Translations under genes and position numbers: made by a program
Notes under the pieces: generated by a model
Databases searched by the model: none
Seen by the model: only the letters and a program-made list of their open reading frames with translations
What the model was told of the DNA's origin: nothing
Shown here: one piece after another, positions 20,345 through 29,874 of the stretch
How positions within the stretch are numbered: position 1 is the first letter of the stretch
Layout: the number at the start of each line of letters is the position of its first letter
Assembly: GCA_002179805.1 (NCBI GenBank)
Contig: NAVB01000443.1
Span: 1 to 64,000 of the forward strand
Source: Acanthamoeba lenticulata
Taxonomy: Eukaryota > Discosea > Longamoebia > Acanthamoebidae
DNA length: 64,000 nt
Direction of reading: 5' to 3'

Positions 20345-21759
20345 TTAGGCGTAGCGGACGAGGATAGGCCCGGAGAAGGAGGGCTGGCGCTGGATGATGG
20401 GGGCGAGGGCGTAGAGATTGAGGATGACGCCCGCCAAGTAGCGCTCCTCGTAGAGATCGGAGATGACGAAGAGGTCCTGCTTGCGCACGCCCACTTTCTC
20501 GCAGGCCTCCAGGTAGAACCGGATGTTCTCGCGCTCGATGAGCGGGATGGGCCGGTCGCCCACTTGCGGGATCATGCCCGGCCAGAACTTGTTGATGAGG
20601 CCGCACAGGACGCGCCCGGACTTGAGGTTGTCGGGGAACTCGCCCACGCCCCGATCGCCCAGGATCTGCTCGAGCCACAGCATGGCGTCGTCCACGAGCT
20701 TCCGGTACTCGGCCATGCTCAGCTTCTCGCGCTCCTTCTCCTTGAGCTCGGCGTCGAGCCCGTAGAGCGCCTGCTGGCTCTCCTGCCGCTCCAGGTTCTG
20801 GCGCTTGCGGAACTGCTCCTCAGTCTCGCCCAGCAGGCTCAGCCCGCTCATGTCCTTCTTCATCGGCCGCGGCTTGGGCCTGGCCTCGAGCTTGGCCGGC
20901 GACGAGTGGGCCCCGGTGCTGTTGAACTCGTCCGTCCGCCGCTTGCGGTCCTCCTCCTCCTTCCGCTCCTTCTCTTCGCGCTCTCGCTTGAGCCGCGCCT
21001 CCCGCTCGCGCCACGACTGCACCCCAACAAAAGCAGCAGAAAAAAAACCGAAACAAAAACAAAAAACGAAAATAAATAAACAAACAGATAAAGAGAAGAA
21101 GTCAGCGAGGACGTTGTCTGGGCACACGATCGTGACATGACGAACCTCGGTGTCGCCCTCGCGTGGCAGCTTGAGACCGCAGTCGGCGCAGAAGGTGGCG
21201 GCAGCATGGAGTGCGGCGCCACACTTGAAGCAGAAGTTGTGTCGGGGCGGCCGCCCGATGGCGCGGCCCTCGGCCAGGTGGGCCTCGACCCACGCCACCA
21301 TGGCCATCGCCAGGGCCCGCGCCTTGGCCTCATCGTCGCCTCTGTGCGCCGGGTGGTCGCTGCCGTGGTCCTGCTTCAGGGCGGCCATGGCCAGCGCCAA
21401 TGCCATTTGCTCCATCGATTGCGCATCGCCGTTGTTGTTGTGGCCGCGTGGCGTGCGGGTCTTCTTGGTAGGCCGCCGTGGTGAGGTGGGCTCCTCATCT
21501 TCGGTTGGTCGAGGAGACTGCCTGCGCCAGCCGTCGCCGTTGCCACCGCCCCGACGAGGCGATGGGGCACGTTGGTGGGCTCCACCGCCGCCGTTTTCAT
21601 ACTCGGCTCGTGACCATTGCGGGCTGGCTCCAGGCCTGCCTTCGTTTAACAACGACCGATGCTCCTCTGCGAAGGAAATGTAAGCAAAAACGAAAACGAT
21701 TTCAAATTGAATGGAGAATGAAACACACCCTCAATCGGCTGGCTGGCACCGCAGCCCAT
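20345..21759 (-). CDS. predicted N-myristoylated zinc-ribbon and calponin-homology protein
   Basis: The proposed start is the ATG at 21759. The first exon encodes MGCGASQPIE, and a 62-nt GT-AG intron (21667-21728) joins it in frame to EHRSLLNEGRPGASP. Gly2-Cys3-Gly-Ala-Ser is a textbook N-myristoylation plus palmitoylation signal. After a Pro/Arg/Asn-rich stretch is a two-Cys-pair zinc ribbon (HNFCFKCGAALHAAATFCADCGLKL). A second intron (about 21020-21146, in frame and without stops) precedes a charged coiled coil (WREREARLKREREEKERKEEEDRKRR). The C-terminus is one calponin-homology domain of the transgelin/calponin type (YRKLVDDAMLWLEQILG ... DNLKSGRVLCGLINKFWPG ... FVISDLYEERYLAGVILNLYAL). 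CH domains of this class associate with actin or signalling partners, so a membrane-to-actin linker is inferred. Confidence 0.87.
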
Positions 21760-21989
21760 CCTTGGGGAAAGGAGGATTCGGTTCGGACGAAATTGGTATC
21801 AATTGAAAGGGTCAAGCTGAACCGTTGCTGTTGGCCCGCATGAGAACCAAGAGAGCGTTTTCTTTTTCTTGTTCGCTTTTCTTGTTCTCGGTTAATATTT
21901 TTGTATTCTTCGTTGCTATGCGCGCCCGGAAGAAGAAATATTTAAAATATATACACCGACTCTGTCCGGCCAGCACACCACGATGATCA

Positions 21990-23836
21990 TCAGTCGAGGG
22001 ACTGCAGGATGGCCGCGTACTCGGCTGAGGCGGACATGGTGGGACTTGGGTGGCAGTCACGAAGAAGCGAGTCGAGCTCGTCATTGATGTGGCGTATGTC
22101 TTGGTCGGGCTCTGCCTGGTGCCAGTGCTCAAGGACGGTCAGGCCCCACGAGAAGTCGCCATTTTCGTCGTAGTAGAGCTGCGAGCGCATCAGCGTGTGG
22201 AAGATCTGGCCGTCGCGCCTCCTCACCGGCATCGTCACCAAGAAGACCGGGCTCAAGCACGCTGGTTGCCGCTTGGACAGCCAGTCTCGGTACCACACGG
22301 CCATCACCTTGGTCACTGCAGGCGGGTACAACCAAGCCGTGTTGAGCTCGTGCAGCTCCTCCCAGGTGTAGCCCATGAGTTGCCGGAACTGGTCGTTGGC
22401 GGCGATGGTAATTGGTCGCTTGTCGCCAAAGTACGAGGCGAGTTCTGGGTCGGGGAACTGGTGCTTGGGCTGCTGCGCGTCGCTCGCGCAAGCCATGCGC
22501 TCGATCAGCCACGGCCGGTCGAAGCTGCTGCCCATCTCGTTCCCGGGCAGCACAGACAGCACACGCGGGTGGTTGATGTCGAAGGCCTGCATCGGCACCG
22601 ACGGCGGTAGCGGCGGCGATGGCGGCGATGCGAAGGCGTAGTCCTGTTCGGAATGCGACAACGATGATGAAGAAGAAGAAGAAGACGGCGATGATGATGA
22701 TGACGACGATGATGATGATAAGAATGAAAATGGTGATGAAGGTGGTGAAAATGGTGCGGAAGACCACAAGTTATCTGCTACCGGCCGGAAGGCGAGGAGG
22801 GCTCGCGAGTGGGCCGGCGAGGCCGGCGCGTCGGCCGGAGGCGACATGGTCATGGACAAAGGGGTGCTGGCTCCGGCGGCCGCATTGACGAGATTGACGA
22901 TCTCAAGCCAGCTCGCGCCCACGTACGAGGCCGCGGTGATGCCCTGCATGAAGGACTGCAGAGCGGCGGGCATGGGCCCGCTCAGGAAGGAGGAGGTCAA
23001 GGTGGACAGGGAAGGGCTGCTTAGGGGCCGCGGGTGCTGTATCTGCGGCTGTGGTGGTGAATGTTGGTGTTGATGCTGGTGCTGGTGGTGCTGGTACAGC
23101 CGGAAGAGGGTGTCAATTCGCTCGTCGGCGGCGCTTTGCCTTTCGTTAAGAGAGGCGATCTGGGACGTGAGGCCCATGTAGGCCACGCGCAGCTCACGAA
23201 GCTCGCTCAGGATGGCGCGCATTGTCTGAGAATCATCAGATTGCCGGACCTGCGAGCCGTCCTCACTTCTGAGCTGCGACGGCTGCGCTTGCTGCTCTGT
23301 TGGTTGTGGTCGATGGTCGCTGGCAGCTGAAAATGGGCTCTTGGTGTTGGTGGCTGTTCCTGTTATGGGCAGTTAACCGGTCAGGACAAGCCTACAAGAA
23401 GAGACAGGCTCAAAGAGAAGAAGACGCAACTCGGTTCATTTACATCGACGCGTTGGTGGACCGCAGTAGGCGGACTCACGTTGTGGTGCAGGAGAGGTTG
23501 TGTTGGGGAAGGAAACGGAGGTATAGCGTTTGGGGTTGTGCTCACAACCGCGGCCCCTGCGGGGTGCATGGGCGGCGACGAAGAGGGGTCGAGTCGCGCT
23601 CGCTTGTTGGCAGGAATGATTATTGGCGGCAGGGACGGTAAGGTGCCTGTCTTGTGCTTACGGTTTGGCCCAGGAGGGCGGCCGCGCTTCCTTGGGGCGT
23701 CCACGGGGTCGCAGCAATTGCCCGCCAGACCTGGCCCTGCCTCTACGCATCTTTTGCAGGGCCGTTGTCGGTCACATGCCAAATGCCGAGACTGGCATTG
23801 AGCACACGGCCGCCCCATCGCCAAGGTTGCCTCCAT
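21990..23836 (-). CDS. Zn2Cys6 transcription factor with PAS domain (RDS2/ERT1/AcuK-like)
   Basis: ATG at 23836. Residues 11-42 form a binuclear zinc cluster: C-x2-C-x6-C-x5-C-x2-C then Cys after ten residues (CAQCQSRHLACDRQRPCKRC). An AT-hook-like KRGRPPG follows at once. An intron lies between about 23480 and 23340. The second part has a heptad-rich region (ILSELRELRVAYMGLTSQIASL), His/Gln tracts and a poly-Ser block. A PAS domain then spans about 22430-22130 (ITIAANDQFRQLMGYTWEELHEL ... PVRRRDGQIFHTLMRSQLYYDENGDFSWGLTVLEHW). The HLxCDxxRPCxRC signature with a C-terminal PAS is the arrangement of fungal gluconeogenesis regulators RDS2, ERT1 and AcuK/AcuM. A role in carbon metabolism here is inference. 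Confidence 0.85.
22655..22745. repeat. GAT/GAA trinucleotide-rich coding repeat
   Basis: Imperfect GAT/GAC/GAA units on the plus strand encode the poly-serine tract of the Zn2Cys6-PAS protein when read on the minus strand. The purity of the tract suggests slippage-prone length variation. Confidence 0.7.
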
Positions 23837-23971
23837 CTTCTCTGCCGTGAAGTTAGTGTATGCTTGTGTCGTGCGAATGTTGCCTGCTTGATCTCGAAAA
23901 AAAGCAGCGATTGGCTCCGCTTCGCGTTATGTATGGTATGTTTCTTTTTTTTTCTCTTTTTCTTTTTGCAA

Positions 23972-25735
23972 CTAGGCGGTGGCGGTCATAGCGGGAGGGA
24001 GCTTGCCCGCTTTCCGCAGAGCCCACAAGCACGCCCTGGGGAGGCACAGTTAGCATCCCACAGATCAGATCTCAGTCGAGAAATGAGCCAACGTACTTGT
24101 TGAACTGTTCAAAGGCGAGGAAGGTGACGATCGTGTGCGGCGTGAGGCGCACGGCGTAGGGAACGAAGCCGCGATAGAAGGCCAGCGGTCCCTCGGCCTT
24201 GAGCGTCTGTCAAAGTGGCCAACACCGTCAGATCCGTGCAAAATAGAAGCTTAAAAAACTGAAATGAAACTAAAAATCAGGATAAACAGGTTGGTGACGG
24301 AGAACCCGAAGAGTGCAGTCGATGGAGCCCTTGTAGAAGCCCTTTTCAGCATTCATGACCCGCGACTTCACCACATCGAGAGGTGATGTAATCACGGCCG
24401 CGATGAGGCCTGCGATCGTGCTGGCCCTGTATTGCGCGACGACGAATCACGCATCAGCTTGGCTCGGCACGACACGAAACTCGGCATAGACGAGACGCAC
24501 GTGAAGTGGGTGACTGGGTCATCCTTGAAGACGTTGGTGGCCAGGAGGAGCATCTTGGCCTGGTCGTAGGACGCCAGCTGGCCGGCCGTCATGAACATCG
24601 CCCTGTCGGTGCAATAAAGAATAGGCGCAAGGGTTAATGTTATTGGAGGCATTGCATGCTGCCGTTTAAGCCTGCGAATGAGCGAGTACCTGTAGACGTT
24701 GGGCATGGCGCCCTTCCACATCGTCAACACACCTTCCTCGCGGACGATTCTGATCTGTCCAATAACAAGTCAGTCAGGCCTGGCCTGGCTCCACATGATG
24801 AAGATGGTGGTGATGATGAACAGGCAATCCCGTACCAACCCGTCAATGGCATGCTTGTAGTTCCTCCGCTTCTCGACCGGCAGCCGCCCGTCGGCTTGCA
24901 TGCGCACCTGCACAACACGCACGCGGTCAGGCCCAGGGCGATGCAAAGGACTCGTCTCTTAAGCGGCCAGCCGGTACCAATGTCACGTCGGCCGGAGTGC
25001 CCACGACAGCACCGCCAGCGCCCGCGAGCATGGAGGCCAACACCTGTTAAAAAACAGTGCAGGCGCGAAAAGTCAGAGGCGAGGAAAAGCCACTATTATT
25101 GGCGAGTGGCCTTGGAAAGGCAGGCGTGCCTTCTGGTAGAAGGGCAGGTCGCCCTTGCCTTTGGCCAACAGCTCGCGCAGGTACATGTAGCACCCGAACC
25201 GGGTCGTGGTGTAGGTGGCTTGCCGCAACAGCGAAGCGCTCAACCTGGGTGAGAGCAAAGAGGGGCAGCCAAGTGTGAGCTTTGCGGCGCGCTGGTGGGT
25301 TGGCCAACACCAGCGAGCGGGCATCTTGCGTACCCCTGGTAGAGAGCCATGAAGCCGCCCTCCTTGACCACGGCAAGGGTGGTCTTCCATAGGCCCAGCT
25401 GTGGCGCGGCGATGCCCGATGCCGAGCCCTGCACCTGCAGGCGCACCTTGAGGAGGTCCACAGGGTGCGTGCCTGGGCGATGTCTCTCGTCAGAACACAC
25501 ACATTCAACAAAAACATGTTTTGCATAGTAATGAAAATCTAAATCAATTGTGTAAATGTCCGGCGGTAGGACAATGTGGAACGTACACACAGAAGCTACA
25601 CAGCCACCAAAACCGCCACCTATGAACTGAATCAACGTATCATCTGAATGGCCACAAGGTTGAATCAGCGACAAATGAGGGCAGGGAAAAACGTTGCACG
25701 CCCGATTGAAACGTACATGGATTCTTGGCAGACAT
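23972..25735 (-). CDS. SLC25A11: mitochondrial 2-oxoglutarate/malate-type carrier
   Basis: ATG at 25735: MSAKNP, then an intron, then YDTLIQFIGGGFGGCVAS. The first signature, THPVDLLKVRLQVQG, is split by an intron around 25475-25570. The second repeat has GAGGAVVGTPADVTLVRMQADGRLPVEKRRNYKHAIDG, nearly diagnostic for the oxoglutarate carrier (GTPxExxLxRMxxDGRLP). The third has LIAAVITSPLDVVKSRVMNAEKGFYKG, and the end is FYRGFVPYAVRLTPHTIVTFLAFEQFNK. The protein exchanges malate and 2-oxoglutarate across the inner mitochondrial membrane. The 3' end is ambiguous: splicing after NK reaches a stop at 23972, whereas read-through ends at 24072 (YVGSFLD). Confidence 0.87.
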
Positions 25736-26207
25736 GTCGCGCTGAGGAAGTATGGTTGTCCCTGCGAGTTTGTCGTCGTCGTACGGGAGCGGTCAGTACT
25801 CGGCTTAGAGTTTCTCCTGTTTTCTCTCGCTTGCTGTGCCTTCGTCGCCAGAAAAAGCTGCGCAGAAAATTGGCTGAGATTTGGGCAACGTTTGAGCCAT
25901 CGGCCGAAAAATTGGATGAAGCCAAGCGAAACTCTATCTTGTCTGTTTAAAGATAGGCTTTCCGACAGCACGTGTGTGCTTAAGCTCCTCGGAATACGGT
26001 GGCCCAAAACGAGGCCATAGGTGGCGGAGTCTGCGTGTTGCACTATCACACACGGTCGTGCTTGGCGTACTCACGGAATGATGATCATCATGCCAGACGT
26101 GTGTGCCAGCAGCAGAAAAGGAACCTTCGTAGAAGAGCTCTACAAAAGATAAAGATAGAATCAAGAATAAACTTGGTTGACTACAAGTACAGCATGGTTG
26201 CGTATGA

Positions 26208-27896
26208 TTACGCGTGGTGGTTGGTCGCGTCAGTGTTGTCGTCGAAGTAGTGGAAAGTGAGCTCGCTGCTGCGGTCTCGTCGAGGGCGGCCGCGCGGAGA
26301 GGACAAAGGCGGGGACGAGGTTGTCGGTGCGGGCTTCCGATCGAGCGGCGATGACCGCTGGGCCGGTGAGGAGGAAGTTGGGGTTGAGGAGGAGGAGGAG
26401 GAGGAAGAATTGGGAAGAGGAATCCCCTTCTTCTTCTGACGGGCGCGCTTGTTCTTGAACCAGACCGTAACCCGCTTCGGGCTCATGTTGAGCACCTCGG
26501 ACAGGCGTAGCTTGGTGGCGCTGGTCGGGATGGGCTCGACAGCAAAAACCTGCTCGAGGAGCACCACCTGCTTGGGCGAGGCCTGGCGCCGCTTGTAGAG
26601 CATCTCCTTCATCCCGGTGCCCACGCTCTTCTTGCCACCGGCGCTGTCGTCGTCATCGCTGCTGCTGCTGCTCGCGAACGAGGAGTCATCCTCGCTCTGC
26701 GGTTGGCCTCGATAAGGCGAGTGATCACCGTCGCTGTCGATCCGGCGCCGCCTCTGGGCTCGATCGGACGTTCCAAACGCCTCGCCACGCTCGCGCTTGA
26801 CGCCCGAGCGCAAGCTCTGGCGCGCCTGCTCTTCGAAGGCCTGCTGCTCGGCACGCGACAGGATGGCTTCCAGCGCCGAATGACGATCACCAGTTCCACC
26901 GACGGCCGGCCTGTACAGGTTGTGTTGATGAGGGTGGTGTTGGTGGGGGTCCCTTGCGGCCGTTGCCAGGACCGGCATTGGTTGGCCTGACATCGACACC
27001 GGCGCTGTCGAGACACCCATGGGGAAGGCCTGTGGTGGAAGCTGGTGGGGCTGGAACTGGGCCAGCGCAAAGGCCTGGTGCAGCATGTGTTGCTGGAGGT
27101 GGCCAAAGGCCGGGTGAGCGGGGTTGAGGCCCGCCGCAGCGGCCGCGGCCGAGGTGGAGGCCTGCGTGGTGGTCGTCGTGGTGGTGCTGGCCGTACCCGG
27201 CAAGAGGCCGCCGAGCAGGTAGAGCTGCGAGAGGAACTGAAGGTCAAGCAGGGCCGCCGAGGGAGGCGCCAGCTGCATCGGGAGCTGGGCTGGGAGTGCG
27301 GGAGTCGGGCGAGGCGGCTCAGCGGAAGTCGTCTGGCTTGCGAAGGCAGAAACCGGGTGGGCCATTCCCAGCGACCCCGTTGACGAGGAAGGAGGCGAAG
27401 GGCCAGGCGCGAAATGGCGAGGCCTCTCCGCGCGGACGAGTTGGGGCAACACGATGCTCGGCAGTATGGGCGTAGTCCCTGAGCTGGGCAAAGCTGAGTG
27501 ACCGGGAATGACCGTCGTGTTGATGCTTGGTGAGGAGGTGGCGGAAGTAGCGGTCTTGCTGGGGTTCAAAAGATTCTCGAACGGAGACAGGCGCTGAGCA
27601 CTCGTGGTCGTAGGCGGCAGGCGATCTTCCTCGTCATCAACTTCCTCGAGATGCGGTCGGCGTTCAAGTTTGATATCGTCCCCAAAACGGGCTCGCTTGT
27701 ACTGGCTCCGGGGCTGCTCGTCCGCCACCTCGTGGTAGTGGCCATTTTGCTTGGCTTGGGAGGCGTCGTCGGAAGTGTCCTCGTCGATGAGGAACTGGAT
27801 GGAAAGTGCCGACCTCTTCGTGGATGACGGCGAACTCGATGAAGTGGGTGCCGTCTCTCCCCTTCTCCGCGCCGCAGCCGCCGCCAAGGCGTCCAT
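26208..27896 (-). CDS. homeodomain transcription factor with Lys50
   Basis: Single open frame of 562 residues from the ATG at 27896 (MDALAAAAARRRGE) to 26208. The N-terminal 400 residues are Ser/Pro/Thr/Gln/His-rich. The homeodomain lies at about residues 434-490: KRRQASPKQVVLLEQVF (helix 1), TSATKLRLSEVLN (helix 2) and SPKRVTVWFKNKRARQKKKG (helix 3). W48, F49, N51 and R53 are conserved; position 50 is Lys instead of the common Gln. Helix 1 is followed by the normal 60-residue, non-TALE spacing. The tail is Ser-rich with a basic GRPRRDR patch. It acts in the nucleus on DNA. A truncated relative lies at 3681-7268. The 5' spacer to the next gene is long. Confidence 0.9.
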   Translation of the reverse strand: MDALAAAAARRRGETAPTSSSSPSSTKRSALSIQFLIDEDTSDDASQAKQNGHYHEVADEQPRSQYKRARFGDDIKLERRPHLEEVDDEEDRLPPTTTSAQRLSPFENLLNPSKTATSATSSPSINTTVIPGHSALPSSGTTPILPSIVLPQLVRAERPRHFAPGPSPPSSSTGSLGMAHPVSAFASQTTSAEPPRPTPALPAQLPMQLAPPSAALLDLQFLSQLYLLGGLLPGTASTTTTTTTQASTSAAAAAAGLNPAHPAFGHLQQHMLHQAFALAQFQPHQLPPQAFPMGVSTAPVSMSGQPMPVLATAARDPHQHHPHQHNLYRPAVGGTGDRHSALEAILSRAEQQAFEEQARQSLRSGVKRERGEAFGTSDRAQRRRRIDSDGDHSPYRGQPQSEDDSSFASSSSSDDDDSAGGKKSVGTGMKEMLYKRRQASPKQVVLLEQVFAVEPIPTSATKLRLSEVLNMSPKRVTVWFKNKRARQKKKGIPLPNSSSSSSSSTPTSSSPAQRSSPLDRKPAPTTSSPPLSSPRGRPRRDRSSELTFHYFDDNTDATNHHA

Positions 27897-28042
27897 CGTT
27901 TCGTTCTTTAGGTGCGTGTGTGTTGTGGAGAGGAGGAAGCTTTTCTTTCTTTTTGGAGGTCGTCGGGGTGAGTTGTCCACGAGCTAGCCGTAGCTTGTTA
28001 CGGCCTCCTGTTGTTGGGATGAATATTGACCCCATGGGTTAG

Positions 28043-29343
28043 TAAGCTGGGTGGGAAGATTACATCCCGCAGGCTTCCCTGCGGCTCTCCCAGAAACCAA
28101 GCAGCCTGGTCAAGCCACACGCGAGAAGAAGAGAACTCGTACCGGTGGTAGCAAGAGAAAGAGCAAAGAGGAGGTGTTCCTGAAAATAAGTTGAAGATTG
28201 GTTGGCGGGCTTTAGGGCTGGTTGATAACAGCTTGTGTTGATCAAGGTATGACTGAGAACTAGCCTAGTTGTTGTTGTGGTGTGCGAGGAAGGACAGATA
28301 AGAGCAGAGCTCCTGTGTGGTCCGTTTGCCAGCCGGATAATGTGTGCGTGTGCTGGCTTGAAGAACGAGCAAGAAACAAAAGCAACTGAACCTGACGCAG
28401 CGGAGCGAAGCGGCTCTCGGGACGAGCGGGATGATCGTGGGTGCGTGTGTCTGGGACAAGCGCCGAGCTTGCGGGGCAAAGGTTAACGCAAAGACAGGTG
28501 TTGATACCAGCGTGCACGCTGCGGTGGGATTAGACGACTACTAGCTGCTTGCTCTTTTGCGGCTTGCGCAGTTGCGCACTTTGTGCGGCGTGGCTGCCGC
28601 ACGATGCCGATTGGGCAAGGAAACGGAGTTTTGAGCTGCCTATGAACCATGTGAGCGAGACAAGAGATCGCGTGGGCGACGCGCAAACGTCAGTCTTGTT
28701 GTTGTTGCGATGCGTTCATATGTTGCCGGCAGGTAACACGCGAGCTGAGCAGAGCGCGGCTTAGGCGGAAGCAAGCTTTCCGGGAGGCTTGCTGTTTGTG
28801 CTAGCTCTTGTACGCTAACAGCCAATCAGGTCAGTTTCCAGTACGCGGACTTAGTTCACCTACTGAGCGTTGGTCGTACACGTGTGCTTGGTTGCATCTG
28901 GCAGCCCAGCTGCATGCTTGAGCACGGTGAGCCGTCTCTGACTGACAACCGTGGAAGCAGCAGTCACTCGGGACAGTCTGTCCCCCATAAGCACCACAAT
29001 GAAAAAAGGAATAACCAAACGGAAGTTGTTAACAACGGCTGCCTCCTTCCCGCGCGGTCGTGGCGTGGCGACGACGGGTGTTGTGGGGCTTGATGGCGGA
29101 GTAGGGGACGACCCCGCAGTGAACGCAACCACTGCCGCAGCCGCAGTTGTAACTCCTACCCTTCGGGAGAAAGACAAGTCGTGATCCAGGAAGTTGAGGT
29201 GGCCTGGTACTGGCAAGCACACCCAAACGAAGAGACTACAACTACACCGGTCCCAACGTAAAAATTAGGATAGAAGTCGAGGAAGCGCGAACCAAGTGAC
29301 AACGCAAAAAAGCGCACTCGTAAAAACATGTTCAGATGAAAAA
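28043..29343. other. 1.3-kb gene-free region
   Basis: Only short, compositionally poor open frames occur on either strand (longest about 140 codons, no domain). I found no RNA gene. It lies upstream of the homeodomain gene and beside the tRNA pair, so it probably contains promoter elements. Confidence 0.5.
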
Positions 29344-29415
29344 TGGTTCGACTGGGGTTCGAACCCAGGACCTACTGCGTGTGAGGCAGACGTGATACCA
29401 CTACACCACCGAACC
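29344..29415 (-). tRNA. tRNA-Val (anticodon CAC)
   Basis: A 72-nt cloverleaf reads 5' GGTTCGG acceptor, D arm TGGTGTAGTGGTATCA, anticodon loop CTCACAC on a stem of at least four pairs, and T arm CTGGGTTCGAACCCCAG with acceptor partner TCGAACC plus A. Anticodon CAC decodes GUG. Box A (TGGTGTAGTGG) and box B (GGTTCGAACCC) are intact and a T5 run follows as Pol III terminator. No intron. Confidence 0.96.
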
Positions 29416-29554
29416 ATCACATAACAAGATATGATGGTGTAATTTTTCACTACTGAGTTAAAATTTTAAGCATATATTTCGCATTATAAACAGGAAATAG
29501 CATGATTGTTGTGCTTTTCACACTAGCATGATTATGTTGCAATTTTATTAACAA

Positions 29555-29626
29555 GGTTCCATGGTGTAGTGGTATCACGTCTGCCTTACACGCAGCAGGT
29601 CCTGGGTTCGAACCCCAGTGGAACCA
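29555..29626 (+). tRNA. tRNA-Val (anticodon UAC)
   Basis: 72 nt from GGTTCCA to the discriminator A. Acceptor GGTTCCA pairs with TGGAACC, the D arm is the same as in the neighbouring tRNA, the anticodon loop is CTTACAC (TAC, decoding GUA) and the T arm is CTGGGTTCGAACCCCAG. T4 follows within three bases. It is transcribed away from the CAC isoacceptor, with 139 bp between their 5' ends. Confidence 0.96.
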
Positions 29627-29874
29627 ATTTTACAGATTTTATTACCGCTTCTTCAGTTTGCGTTTGTGGTCAACAACATACTTCGTATCTGCCCATTATT
29701 GAATAAATCTGTTATGTGTGAATGCGGAAGGTGATGTTACATTACGAATCAAGGTGTGCAGAGGTTACAAGTAGCGTTTCGCCACTTGCCCGTTCGTCAC
29801 TTCCACGATTCGTTCTCCAGGCCGCCGTGACGGCCACAACAGACGGAGGTAGAGCTGCTGAGCATTGTGAGCGC

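Noticed and set aside
22655..22745. Possible CRISPR-like or structured repeat array
   Set aside because: Imperfect trinucleotide repeat coding for poly-Ser; no spacers and a eukaryotic context.
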